Shown: positions 1 to 5,004, counted from the first letter of the stretch. The stretch: DNA of 5,004 nt from Candidatus Saccharimonadota bacterium (GCA_900556355.1 UNSP01000034.1:1-5004), one strand, 5' to 3'. Notes: a model not told the origin generated them from the sequence alone. Translations and numbers: made by a program.

Positions 1-30
1 CTCGCTACTTGTGGTTGGTTTTTTTGCCAC
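1..30 (-). CDS. Possible 5' end of a further minus-strand gene (tentative, partial)
   Basis: A GTG codon at 30-28 on the minus strand opens a frame that stays open to the window edge and reads M-A-K-K-P-T-T-S-S-E, which looks like an ordinary lysine-rich bacterial N-terminus. A purine-rich GAGGAG lies upstream, but about 11 bases from the GTG, which is a little far for a Shine-Dalgarno site. The gene would run in the same direction as tmk, after a gap of about 170 bases. Only ten codons are visible, so no product can be named. A competing reading is the plus strand, frame 2, where 18 hydrophobic codons end in TAG at 56-58 and could be the tail of a convergent gene. Confidence 0.22.
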   Translation of the reverse strand, partial: MAKKPTTSSE

Positions 31-200
31 AGGCGTAAACACTCCTCGCTTTAATTAGTGGTTAATAGACGGCCGTGAAGATCTCTAATTCATAGCCCAA
101 AATCACGATTTGCCTACTCGCAATTTTCACCCGCCATGAATACACTACTTCTATAACTACTCATTATGACGAAAAACGTCAATAAAATCAAGGGGTTTTA
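31..200. other. Non-coding region downstream of tmk
   Basis: No credible complete gene is seen here; the longest minus-strand frame is about 16 codons (from ATG at 166-164) without a ribosome binding site. Small symmetric elements are present: an 8-base palindrome ACGGCCGT at 69-76, AGATCT at 79-84, and a short inverted repeat at 167-181. No tRNA-like T-loop sequence was found. The stretch could hold the promoter and leader of the next minus-strand gene, but no convincing -35/-10 pair was found. Confidence 0.5.
167..181 (-). terminator. Weak hairpin after tmk, possible terminator
   Basis: A perfect 5-bp inverted repeat, TGACG and CGTCA, encloses five A residues on the plus strand (five T in the minus-strand transcript). 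It sits about 20 bases after the tmk stop codon. No T-run follows the stem on the minus strand, so this is at best a weak or factor-assisted terminator and may be chance. Confidence 0.22.
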
Positions 201-848
201 CTAGTGTTTTTCAATATTATCAATCAACATATCGTGAACTTCGTCAATTGTCCCGTCCGCCGAAACTACCGGAATTCCGTACGCCTCGGCAATCTCCAAA
301 TATCCATCGTCGACTTTTTTCTGAAAATCTTGCCCACGCGACTCAAAAGTGTCAGGATTTTTCAGCTCGCCGCGCATAGAAATTCGCTCTTCCCGCTTAT
401 CGCGACTCAAACTCAAAATAACCATAACGTCCGGCCTCAAGTATTTTTCATCGGTGAATAATTCTGTCAATCGCAGAATCTCCGACTCGTCATAACCTTC
501 GCCTCGCCCCTGATAAACCAGCGTTGAAATATAATTCCTTGCGCTCAAAACAATTTCCCCACGTTCCAACGCTGGCTGAATTTTTTCCCGCCACAATTCA
601 CGCCGAGCCGCAGAAAATAGCGCCACATTCACCGCCGCAGAGCGAGCCAAATCGCCGTTTTTTATAACTTTTCGAAGCTCATTTGCTATCGGAGTTGATT
701 TTTCCGGATCATCGCTTCCCGGCTCTTCAATCACGCAAACTGTTCGCCCGATTGATCGGAAATATTCCGCCAATTTAGCGACCTGCGTCGACTTTCCTGT
801 CCCGTCATTCCCTTCGATAACTATATATTTTCCCGCATTGCCCATCAT
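201..848 (-). CDS. tmk: Thymidylate kinase (dTMP kinase)
   Basis: Phosphorylates dTMP to dTDP with ATP in the cytosol, the step after ThyA in dTTP synthesis. With the start chosen here it has 215 residues, normal for the family. Visible motifs are a P-loop GNDGTGKS at 13-20, EPG at 42-44, the dTMP-contacting AAR at 80-82, YQG at 112-114, and an Arg-rich LID at about 151-171 (R152, R155, R159). The P-loop lacks the yeast/human-type Arg, so the enzyme resembles the bacterial type with LID arginines. Odd: the usual DR(Y/F/H) motif reads ARN at 103-105, so the Asp is replaced by Ala. The start chosen is the ATG overlapping the HIT stop by one base (TGATG). The next codon is also ATG (845-843) and fits the upstream GAGG better. 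An ATG at 893 would add 15 non-family residues, overlap the HIT gene and lacks a Shine-Dalgarno site. Confidence 0.93.
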   Translation of the reverse strand: MMGNAGKYIVIEGNDGTGKSTQVAKLAEYFRSIGRTVCVIEEPGSDDPEKSTPIANELRKVIKNGDLARSAAVNVALFSAARRELWREKIQPALERGEIVLSARNYISTLVYQGRGEGYDESEILRLTELFTDEKYLRPDVMVILSLSRDKREERISMRGELKNPDTFESRGQDFQKKVDDGYLEIAEAYGIPVVSADGTIDEVHDMLIDNIEKH

Positions 849-1291
849 CACCTCGTAATTACAATGTGCGGCTTCCGTAGAAATACCATCCATTTTTTCG
901 TTTTGCCATCAATTTTTATCAAGTGAGTATGCTGATGTATCATCGACTTGGTTTTGCTGCCTTGGGCTCGAGCGTAAATTGAATAGCCACTAGATTCAAA
1001 CCTAGCAACCTGATTCATATAGTCAATTTTTTCCTCATCGCTCAAATTCGCCAACGAATCGACGTGCCGTTTCGGTATCACCATCAAATGATCGTCCACG
1101 CCGCAGCCATCCCAAAAATCATAGCCAAATCGATTTTTAATGATTAGGCAATGCTGCGTTTCTTCTACGACTTGACTAGTGTGCTGTTTTACCAATTGAC
1201 AGAAGTCGCAACTTTCAGATCTATTACTTTTCTTATGATTCTTATATTCTTTTTCTTTTGTCCGCCAACGGAACATTGAGCCAGTCATCAT
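848..1291 (-). CDS. HIT-family (histidine triad) nucleotide-binding protein
   Basis: This is a 147-residue cytosolic protein of the histidine triad superfamily, whose members hydrolyse or transfer nucleotidyl groups (dinucleoside polyphosphates, nucleoside phosphoramidates and similar). The triad is seen as H119-Q-H121-T-H123-L; by family analogy the middle His (H121) would be the nucleophile. An N-terminal C28-x-x-C31 pair, seen in many bacterial HIT proteins as part of a zinc site, and the block DHLMVIPKRHVDSL at 67-80 support the call. The first 25 residues are basic and non-conserved. The gene lies in the middle of the operon, overlapping dcd by one base upstream (TAATG) and tmk by one base downstream (TGATG), which suggests translational coupling. 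A GAGGGGG at 1305-1299 precedes the start; the second codon is also ATG. The substrate cannot be read from sequence; a nucleotide-related housekeeping role is inferred from the neighbours only. Confidence 0.85.
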   Translation of the reverse strand: MMTGSMFRWRTKEKEYKNHKKSNRSESCDFCQLVKQHTSQVVEETQHCLIIKNRFGYDFWDGCGVDDHLMVIPKRHVDSLANLSDEEKIDYMNQVARFESSGYSIYARAQGSKTKSMIHQHTHLIKIDGKTKKWMVFLRKPHIVITR

Positions 1292-2010
1292 TATAAAACC
1301 CCCTCGCTTAGACCCGAAATTTCCATCGGTTTATGCCGATTATCCTTAAACGCCCGCGGCAACATCATTTCTGGACGCCAAGTTTTTATCAATTCATCCA
1401 AATCGTCAGTGTGCTGATATTTGCCGCTCATTCCGCCGCGCCCACTAGCATATCCGCCGTCAACCTGACCAGTGTGATGAAAAATCAATTGCCCGATACG
1501 TTCGCCGACAGGCAAAACTACACTCTCATGCTTATTCAAATTGTAAATCTCAAGCGTAATCCGATTGATATATCCCGGATCAACCCAGCCAGCATCAAAA
1601 CACACCGCCACGCCGTTTCGTCCCCAAGAGATACGACTTTTCACCTCAGCCGCGCCGCCATGCGTCCGAATTCCAACAAATTCGTGCGTGTGTGCCAAAA
1701 TTCGCTCACCAGGCTTCAGGACGATAATCGGATGATCTGGCGGAATATTCTTAAATTCCCGAAAACCGTGCCGCTCGCACCATTCGGCGTGCGGCATAGC
1801 CTTAAGCGGACCCTTGAAGTATCGATTGACCTCAGACTCGTCAAACGGATTATAAACTCGCGAAATATCATCATATTCCTGTTTATAAAAATTAAAGCCT
1901 AGCGTAAAATCTAAGCTGGCTTCCGATACGTTTTTTGGGTTGAACGGCGTACAGACAATTGTCCCGTCTTCAATCGCCGCTAATATATCTTTATTTGAGT
2001 ACACGCTCAC
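1291..2010 (-). CDS. dcd: dCTP deaminase family protein, possibly bifunctional dCTP deaminase/dUTPase
   Basis: Deaminates dCTP to dUTP, and in bifunctional members also releases pyrophosphate to give dUMP for ThyA. At 239 residues it is longer than the usual 190 or so. Family landmarks are SNKDIL at 5-10, ASLDFTLG at 31-38, VKSRISWGR at 123-131 (the SRSSxGR-like loop), AGWVDPG at 140-146, TLEIYN at 152-157 with the likely catalytic Glu154, RIGQLIF at 171-177 and GKYQ at 196-199. Extra material is an insertion of about 40-50 residues at roughly 45-92 and a C-terminal tail from about 203. The AGW(V/I)D pattern recalls the Methanocaldococcus bifunctional enzyme more than E. coli Dcd (comparison from memory). 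The start is GTG at 2010-2008, because GGGAGG lies 6 bases upstream and the promoter places transcription start near 2042. A TTG at 2043 would fall at or before that point. It is the first gene of the dcd-HIT-tmk operon. Confidence 0.9.
   Translation of the reverse strand: MSVYSNKDILAAIEDGTIVCTPFNPKNVSEASLDFTLGFNFYKQEYDDISRVYNPFDESEVNRYFKGPLKAMPHAEWCERHGFREFKNIPPDHPIIVLKPGERILAHTHEFVGIRTHGGAAEVKSRISWGRNGVAVCFDAGWVDPGYINRITLEIYNLNKHESVVLPVGERIGQLIFHHTGQVDGGYASGRGGMSGKYQHTDDLDELIKTWRPEMMLPRAFKDNRHKPMEISGLSEGVL
1299..1305 (-). promoter_or_regulatory. Shine-Dalgarno site of the HIT gene
   Basis: GAGGGGG lies inside the last codons of dcd, 7 bases before the first ATG of the HIT gene. It supports starting that gene at the TAATG overlap. 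Confidence 0.65.
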
Positions 2011-2016
2011 TAAACA

Positions 2017-2022
2017 CCTCCC
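2017..2022 (-). promoter_or_regulatory. Shine-Dalgarno site that sets the dcd start
   Basis: GGGAGG is followed after 6 bases by GTG (2010-2008). A second GTG two codons later would be 12 bases away, and the upstream in-frame TTG at 2043 has no such site, so this motif decides the dcd start. Confidence 0.75.
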
Positions 2023-2048
2023 ATTGCGTGATTTTTCTACCAAATCTT

Positions 2049-2077
2049 ATTATGGCAAGTTTACGCATTTCTATCAA
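2049..2077 (-). promoter_or_regulatory. Sigma-70-type promoter of the dcd-HIT-tmk operon
   Basis: On the minus strand, -35 TTGATA (2077-2072, five of six consensus bases) and -10 CATAAT (2054-2049, five of six) are separated by exactly 17 bases. Transcription would begin near 2042, giving a leader of about 30 bases that contains the GGGAGG site of dcd. Confidence 0.75.
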
Positions 2078-2079
2078 GC

Positions 2080-2108
2080 TTTCGGTAAATTTTACAGCAT
2101 GTTAAACT
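2080..2108 (+). promoter_or_regulatory. Probable folA promoter (leaderless start)
   Basis: A -10-like TAAACT lies at 2103-2108, 6 bases before the folA ATG. The matching -35 position (2080-2085, TTTCGG) is weak. If the -10 is right, transcription begins at or next to the start codon. An 11-base palindrome, GTAAATTTTAC, sits at 2085-2095 between the two elements and could bind a regulator. The region is shared with the divergent dcd promoter. Confidence 0.4.
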
Positions 2109-2114
2109 GAAATT

Positions 2115-2609
2115 ATGGAAAAAGCCATTATTGTAGCTTACGATAAAAATCGCGCCATCGGTCAAAATGGCGATATGCCGTGGGGGCGAAGTTTACCGGC
2201 CGACTTGGTGAATTTTAAGCGTTTGACGAGAAATAGCAATGTCATTATGGGCAGAAAAACGTTTGAGTCAATTGGCTCGCGACCACTCCCCGACAGAGAA
2301 AATATTGTCATTTCATCCAAGCCAACTGGCGTCAAAAAAGTCCTGACGGCTATGAATTTACGAAGCGCCCTGGCTTTATCGCGATATCCGACTTTTATTA
2401 TTGGCGGCTCACGAGTTTATAAAGAAGCGCTAGATATTCCAGAAATTGACACTATTTACGCCACGGAAATTGACGCCGAATTCCCCGATGCTGACACTTT
2501 TTTCCCAGAGATAGATATGGACGCGTGGGAGGAAGTAAGTCGCGCACACCATTCGGCAGACACTGAAAATAGTTACGATTTTGATTTTGTGACGTATAAA
2601 AGAAAATAG
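2115..2609 (+). CDS. folA: Dihydrofolate reductase
   Basis: Reduces dihydrofolate to tetrahydrofolate with NADPH in the cytosol, regenerating the cofactor that ThyA oxidises. The 164 residues match the family length (about 160). Visible motifs are the N-terminal strand AIIVAYDKNRAIG at 4-16, MPW at 21-23, LPADLVNFKR at 27-36 with the substrate-binding acid D30 (equivalent to E. coli D27), VIMGRKTFESIG at 43-54, PLPDRENIVISS at 57-68 for NADPH binding, IIGGSRVY at 95-102 and the ATEIDAEFPDADTFFP block at 116-131. A two-residue insertion after MPW (GRS against N in E. coli) is visible. The gene diverges from dcd. No Shine-Dalgarno sequence precedes the ATG, and a -10-like box ends 6 bases upstream, so a leaderless mRNA is likely. 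No other start codon fits the conserved N-terminus better. Confidence 0.96.
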   Translation: MEKAIIVAYDKNRAIGQNGDMPWGRSLPADLVNFKRLTRNSNVIMGRKTFESIGSRPLPDRENIVISSKPTGVKKVLTAMNLRSALALSRYPTFIIGGSRVYKEALDIPEIDTIYATEIDAEFPDADTFFPEIDMDAWEEVSRAHHSADTENSYDFDFVTYKRK

Positions 2610-2619
2610 CCTTCTTAAG

Positions 2620-2648
2620 TTGACAGTATTTGGTATTTGTGGTATGAT
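2620..2648 (+). promoter_or_regulatory. Near-consensus sigma-70 promoter of the 95-residue ORF
   Basis: A perfect -35 TTGACA (2620-2625), a 17-base spacer and -10 TATGAT (2643-2648, five of six) form the best promoter in the window. The ATG at 2656 begins 7 bases after the -10, where transcription should start, so the transcript would be leaderless or nearly so. The promoter begins 11 bases after the folA stop, so this gene need not depend on folA transcription. Confidence 0.85.
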
Positions 2649-2655
2649 AAAGCGC

Positions 2656-2943
2656 ATGAATGAGCAATATAATCTATGTATCATAGATCCCGAAGAGAGT
2701 GGCGATCTTAGAATTACAGATATACCAAAATATCAGAATTCAGTGCACACCCTCATTGCAATACTTGTCGATAATCCTACCTGTAATGAAGATGGGGCGG
2801 TCAATAGCAAAGCGTTCTTAATAGAAAGAGGAATATCTGAAAATGGCAACTCTACAGCAAAAGGAACGTATAGAGATATACAGTTTAACCCCGACACCAG
2901 ACGATATAAAATTCTGCCGAAGAAAAATCTCCGTAAAAAATAA
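2656..2943 (+). CDS. Hypothetical protein of 95 residues, unknown function
   Basis: I do not recognise this protein. It is soluble in appearance, with no signal peptide or membrane segment. It has an acidic N-terminus (DPEESGD at 11-17), a likely helix around NSVHTLIAILVDNP at 28-41, a second possible helix SKAFLIERGI at 51-60, and a basic tail RRYKILPKKNLRKK at 82-95. The helix-loop-helix order ending in RRYKIL vaguely recalls a small winged-helix DNA-binding domain, but this is a guess. The start is the ATG at 2656, because the strong promoter occupies 2620-2648; an upstream in-frame TTG at 2620 is the -35 box itself. Codon use differs from the neighbours: Ile is ATA in 6 of 10 cases and Arg is AGA in 4 of 6, while folA uses ATA about once in 14 or so. 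This hints at recent acquisition or a fast-evolving orphan. It converges on thyA, and its last codons overlap the thyA terminator. Confidence 0.7.
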   Translation: MNEQYNLCIIDPEESGDLRITDIPKYQNSVHTLIAILVDNPTCNEDGAVNSKAFLIERGISENGNSTAKGTYRDIQFNPDTRRYKILPKKNLRKK

Positions 2944-2962
2944 ACCTTAGCCGCTCAGGCTA
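2935..2962 (-). terminator. Rho-independent terminator of thyA
   Basis: On the minus strand, 15 bases after the thyA stop, a TAGCC/GGCTA stem (2962-2958 with 2952-2948) closes a 5-base loop. It is followed after three bases by the T-rich run TTTATTTTTT (2944-2935). The T-run is the complement of the Lys codons and stop at the end of the convergent ORF. The stem is short, so efficiency may be modest. In the plus direction no T-run follows. Confidence 0.6.
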
Positions 2963-2977
2963 TAAGTGCAAATCACA

Positions 2978-3916
2978 CTACACAGCAATCGGCGCTTTTA
3001 TTGCTGGATGGCACTCATAATTCTCCAAACGGACATCATCAATCGTGAAATCGTCAATGTTCTTGATGTCTGGGTTGAGCCACAGTTTCGGCAGTGGCAG
3101 CGGACGGCGCGATAATTGCTCGTCAACTTGCGCGCGGTGATTATTGTAAATATGCGCACTATTCAAGGTGTGGACAAATTCACCGGGCTGTTTATCTGTC
3201 ACTTGAGCGATCATCGACAGTAGCAATGCATAACTGGCGATATTAAACGGCACCCCAAGGAACATATCCGCCGAGCGCTGAGTCAGCGCCAAATCCAGCT
3301 TATCCTTCTCGCCGTTTTTGCCAGGTCTTACGTTAAATTGAAACATCGTATGACACGGAGGCAGCCCGCCAGCTTGGACGATGTCATCAATTTCCGCCAC
3401 ATTCCACGCGCTCACGATATTCCGACGCGACTCTGGATTTGTCTTTATCATGTCAATAGCATTCTGAATCTGGTCAATAGTTCCACCCTTTCCGTCCGGC
3501 CATTTTCGCCATTGGACACCATAAACTGGCCCCAAATTTCCCCATTCTTCAGCAAACGCATGATCGTTCGCAATCTTATCAATAAATTCCTTCATGCCAG
3601 CGCGCCACTCGTCGCCGTTAATTTCCGGTATTTTCTGACCAGTTTTTTCTAGGTAATTTTTATATGGCCACTCATCCCAAATATGAACGCCGTTTTGCGC
3701 CAAATATTCAATATTGCCCGTACCCTTAAGAAACCATAAAAGCTCATGAGCGACGCTTTTGAAATATAACTTCTTCGTGGTCATAGCCGGAAATCCGTCC
3801 GCCAAATTATATCGCGTCTGAATACCAAAAACTTCTGTTGTCCCCGTTCCCGTACGATCGCCTTTTTGCACACCGTTATCACGAACGTATTTCAATGCGT
3901 CTAAATATTGCCTCAT
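2978..3916 (-). CDS. thyA: Thymidylate synthase (ThyA type)
   Basis: Converts dUMP and 5,10-methylene-tetrahydrofolate to dTMP and dihydrofolate; it acts as a cytosolic homodimer. All core elements are visible: phosphate-binding R21 in GDRTGTGT, the HIWDEW block at 78-83, SRR at 163-165, catalytic C188 in LPPCHT, QRSAD at 213-217, [12 protein letters not shown] at 221-232 with N225, HIY at 255-257, and the terminal PAIKAPIAV. The length of 312 exceeds the E. coli form (264), mainly through an insertion at about 85-128 like that of the long Lactobacillus-type enzymes. Two smaller loops are at about 174-184 and 196-206. AAGGAGGG lies just before the ATG, the strongest Shine-Dalgarno site here. 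It is downstream of clpP with a 91-base gap and a likely promoter of its own. The enzyme creates the DHF that nearby FolA recycles. Confidence 0.98.
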   Translation of the reverse strand: MRQYLDALKYVRDNGVQKGDRTGTGTTEVFGIQTRYNLADGFPAMTTKKLYFKSVAHELLWFLKGTGNIEYLAQNGVHIWDEWPYKNYLEKTGQKIPEINGDEWRAGMKEFIDKIANDHAFAEEWGNLGPVYGVQWRKWPDGKGGTIDQIQNAIDMIKTNPESRRNIVSAWNVAEIDDIVQAGGLPPCHTMFQFNVRPGKNGEKDKLDLALTQRSADMFLGVPFNIASYALLLSMIAQVTDKQPGEFVHTLNSAHIYNNHRAQVDEQLSRRPLPLPKLWLNPDIKNIDDFTIDDVRLENYECHPAIKAPIAV

Positions 3917-3919
3917 AAG

Positions 3920-3927
3920 CCCTCCTT
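3920..3927 (-). promoter_or_regulatory. Strong Shine-Dalgarno site of thyA
   Basis: AAGGAGGG, a near-perfect anti-16S match, ends 3 bases before the thyA ATG. This confirms the start and shows that the organism uses Shine-Dalgarno initiation for some genes. Confidence 0.8.
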
Positions 3928-3938
3928 GCCTACTTCAA

Positions 3939-3967
3939 ATTATGACAATATCCTCCAAAAACCACAA
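3939..3967 (-). promoter_or_regulatory. Candidate thyA promoter
   Basis: On the minus strand, a weak -35 TTGTGG (3967-3962, three of six) is followed after 17 bases by -10 CATAAT (3944-3939, five of six, the same hexamer as in the dcd promoter). Transcription would begin about 15-20 bases before the ATG, leaving just enough leader for the Shine-Dalgarno site. The 91-base gap after clpP shows no clear terminator, so readthrough from tig-clpP remains possible. Confidence 0.55.
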
Positions 3968-4007
3968 GCAGAATTACTAGTAGTTTTAACAACAAACACG
4001 CAATTTT

Positions 4008-4601
4008 TTATGACAATTTAGTCAAGACTTTGTCAATCAGTCCGTACTTTACGGCTTCATCCGGCGTCATCCAATAGTCACGCTCCATATCGGATTTAAC
4101 CTTAGTCAACTTCTGACCGGTGTTTTTCGCCATAATCTTCGCTAGCATTTCCTTAACTTCCAAAGTTTCCTTCATGTCAATTTCCATATCGGTCACTTTT
4201 CCGTGCGTTCCAGAAGACGGCTGATGAATCATCACCTTGGCATGCGGCAAGCAAAACCTCTTGCCCTTAGCGCCAGAGCTGAGCAAAAACGCTCCCATGC
4301 TTGCCTGCAAACCAATTCCATACGTCGCCACATCGGGCTTAATAAAATTCATCGTGTCATAAATTGCCATACCGTCATAAACGCTGCCGCCTGGACTATT
4401 GATATATAGCGATATATCAGCTTGCGGATCAACATACGCCAAATGCAGTAATTGCGCCACTACACTGTTAGCGGTATGCTCGTTAACGTCTTCGCCAAGG
4501 AAAATAATTCTCTCATTCAACAATCTCGAATAGATATCGAAAGCACGCTCGCCGTCGGCCGACTTTTCAACTACAGTTGGAATGAGATATGATTTTGGCA
4601 T
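4008..4601 (-). CDS. clpP: ATP-dependent Clp protease proteolytic subunit
   Basis: Serine peptidase subunit of the Clp protease; fourteen copies form a barrel that degrades proteins fed by a Clp ATPase such as ClpX or ClpC. The 197 residues match the family. The triad is clear: S101 in [12 protein letters not shown]126 in MIHQPS, and D175 in MERDYW. The spacings of 25 and 49 residues equal those of E. coli (97/122/171). [16 protein letters not shown] at 69-84 and the processing-region start [11 protein letters not shown] at 4-14 are also typical. The motif reads GLQAS where GxAAS is common, a mild variant. The gene begins 7 bases after the tig stop; a weak TAGGGT ribosome site overlaps that stop, so tig and clpP are probably cotranscribed and coupled. 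No Clp ATPase gene is next to it in this window. Confidence 0.98.
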   Translation of the reverse strand: MPKSYLIPTVVEKSADGERAFDIYSRLLNERIIFLGEDVNEHTANSVVAQLLHLAYVDPQADISLYINSPGGSVYDGMAIYDTMNFIKPDVATYGIGLQASMGAFLLSSGAKGKRFCLPHAKVMIHQPSSGTHGKVTDMEIDMKETLEVKEMLAKIMAKNTGQKLTKVKSDMERDYWMTPDEAVKYGLIDKVLTKLS

Positions 4602-4608
4602 ATTTACC

Positions 4609-5004
4609 CTATTTCTTCGTGTTTAATTCGACCAACTTAGTTACAGTCTTATCTGTAATCATTCGGTTAGCAATGTCACGGTGAACATTTGGGTTGTCGA
4701 ATTGTTCCAGCATTTTCTTATCTTTACCGTATTGTTGCTTGAAGAAGTCAATTTGTTTCTGGATTTCATCGCGAGAAGCGTCAATCTTCAATTCCTTCGA
4801 TAGTTCTGCCAATACCAGACCAGCCTTAACGCGCTTTTCAGCCGCTGGACGAGCTTCTTTCTTCACCCACTCTTCTTTATCCTTGAAGCCCTGAGTCTTC
4901 AAATAGCTATCCAAACTCAGCCCGCTGTACATCAAATTCTGAGTCAAGTCACGCTCGATTGATCGCAATTGATCCTCAACCAAAAGTTCTGGCAGCGCAG
5001 CTTT
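4609..5004 (-). CDS. tig: Trigger factor, C-terminal part (5' end outside window)
   Basis: Ribosome-associated chaperone that shields nascent chains. Only the last 131 residues are visible; the frame stays open to the window edge, so the TTG at 4983 is an internal Leu codon, not a start. The visible part belongs to the helical C-terminal chaperone domain: [17 protein letters not shown] at the left end, then [12 protein letters not shown], an [18 protein letters not shown] helix, and a heptad-like [15 protein letters not shown] stretch, ending in lysines. The ribosome-binding and peptidyl-prolyl isomerase domains must lie beyond 5004. tig followed by clpP is a widespread bacterial order, which supports the call. 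The short C-terminal tail after the last helix is normal. Confidence 0.93.
   Translation of the reverse strand, partial: KAALPELLVEDQLRSIERDLTQNLMYSGLSLDSYLKTQGFKDKEEWVKKEARPAAEKRVKAGLVLAELSKELKIDASRDEIQKQIDFFKQQYGKDKKMLEQFDNPNVHRDIANRMITDKTVTKLVELNTKK

Noticed and set aside
8..33. Inverted repeat CTTGTGG / CCACAGG with a T-run in the loop, possible terminator
   Set aside because: The T-run is in the loop and not after the stem, and the stem needs a G-T pair; it may also overlap codons of a gene starting at 30.
114..166. Minus-strand mini-ORF of 16 codons starting at ATG 166-164
   Set aside because: No ribosome binding site, no promoter at leaderless spacing, and a composition with no protein-like pattern.
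849..893. Upstream ATG at 893 as the tmk start
   Set aside because: It would add 15 residues not expected before the first Tmk strand, overlap the HIT gene by 46 bases and has no Shine-Dalgarno site; the TGATG overlap start fits better.
1333..1902. Plus-strand open frame of 189 codons opposite dcd
   Set aside because: It is antisense to conserved Dcd codons, has no recognisable motif, and its low-complexity basic composition is that of a shadow frame.
2011..2043. TTG at 2043 as the dcd start
   Set aside because: It coincides with the predicted transcription start and lacks a ribosome site; the GTG at 2010 has GGGAGG at ideal spacing.
3976..3990. Shared GTTAAA(A)CT string upstream of thyA (minus strand) and folA (plus strand), possible common regulator site
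   Set aside because: The match is only 8-9 AT-rich bases with one gap, and in folA it overlaps the -10; too weak to claim without comparison of related genomes.
4400..4419. Perfect 8-bp inverted repeat TGATATAT / ATATATCA with a 4-base loop inside clpP
   Set aside because: It falls in conserved ClpP codons (the DISLYINSP region), is pure AT pairing apart from one G-C per arm, and has no T-run; likely a coding coincidence.

Overview
The window looks like a chromosomal segment of a reduced-genome bacterium of the Patescibacteria/CPR group, most likely a Saccharibacteria (TM7) relative. This rests on the compact layout, the style of the encoded proteins (for example the unusual Tmk, Dcd and HIT variants) and moderately AT-rich codon use. 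TGA ends the HIT gene and never appears inside a gene, so the recoded UGA=Gly lineages (SR1, Gracilibacteria) are not indicated. The placement is inference from recalled protein style; no marker gene here proves it.

Layout, left to right. Positions 1-200 are mostly non-coding, with possibly the first codons of another minus-strand gene at the very edge. Positions 201-2010 hold a tight minus-strand operon, read from right to left as dcd (dCTP deaminase family), a HIT-domain protein, then tmk (dTMP kinase). Each junction overlaps by one base. The operon has a strong sigma-70-type promoter at 2049-2077. On the other side of that promoter the plus-strand gene folA (dihydrofolate reductase, 2115-2609) runs away from dcd, apparently from a leaderless start. 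A 95-residue plus-strand ORF of unknown function (2656-2943) follows, with its own almost perfect consensus promoter and again no room for a leader. It converges on minus-strand thyA (thymidylate synthase, 2978-3916), and a hairpin plus T-run in the short gap looks like the thyA terminator. Upstream of thyA on the minus strand lie clpP (4008-4601) and the 3' end of tig (trigger factor, 4609 to the window edge).

Functionally, four genes complete one pathway. Dcd makes dUTP or dUMP from dCTP. ThyA methylates dUMP to dTMP and oxidises methylene-THF to DHF. FolA reduces DHF back to THF. Tmk phosphorylates dTMP to dTDP. The HIT protein is embedded in the same operon. tig and clpP are protein folding and turnover genes that commonly sit together, and here thyA, rather than clpX, follows clpP.

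The points most worth a second look are the orphan 95-residue ORF with divergent codon use, the Asp-to-Ala change in the DR motif of Tmk, the enlarged Dcd that may be bifunctional, and the contrast between leaderless plus-strand starts and Shine-Dalgarno-led minus-strand starts. I saw no mobile element, CRISPR array, tRNA or rRNA.
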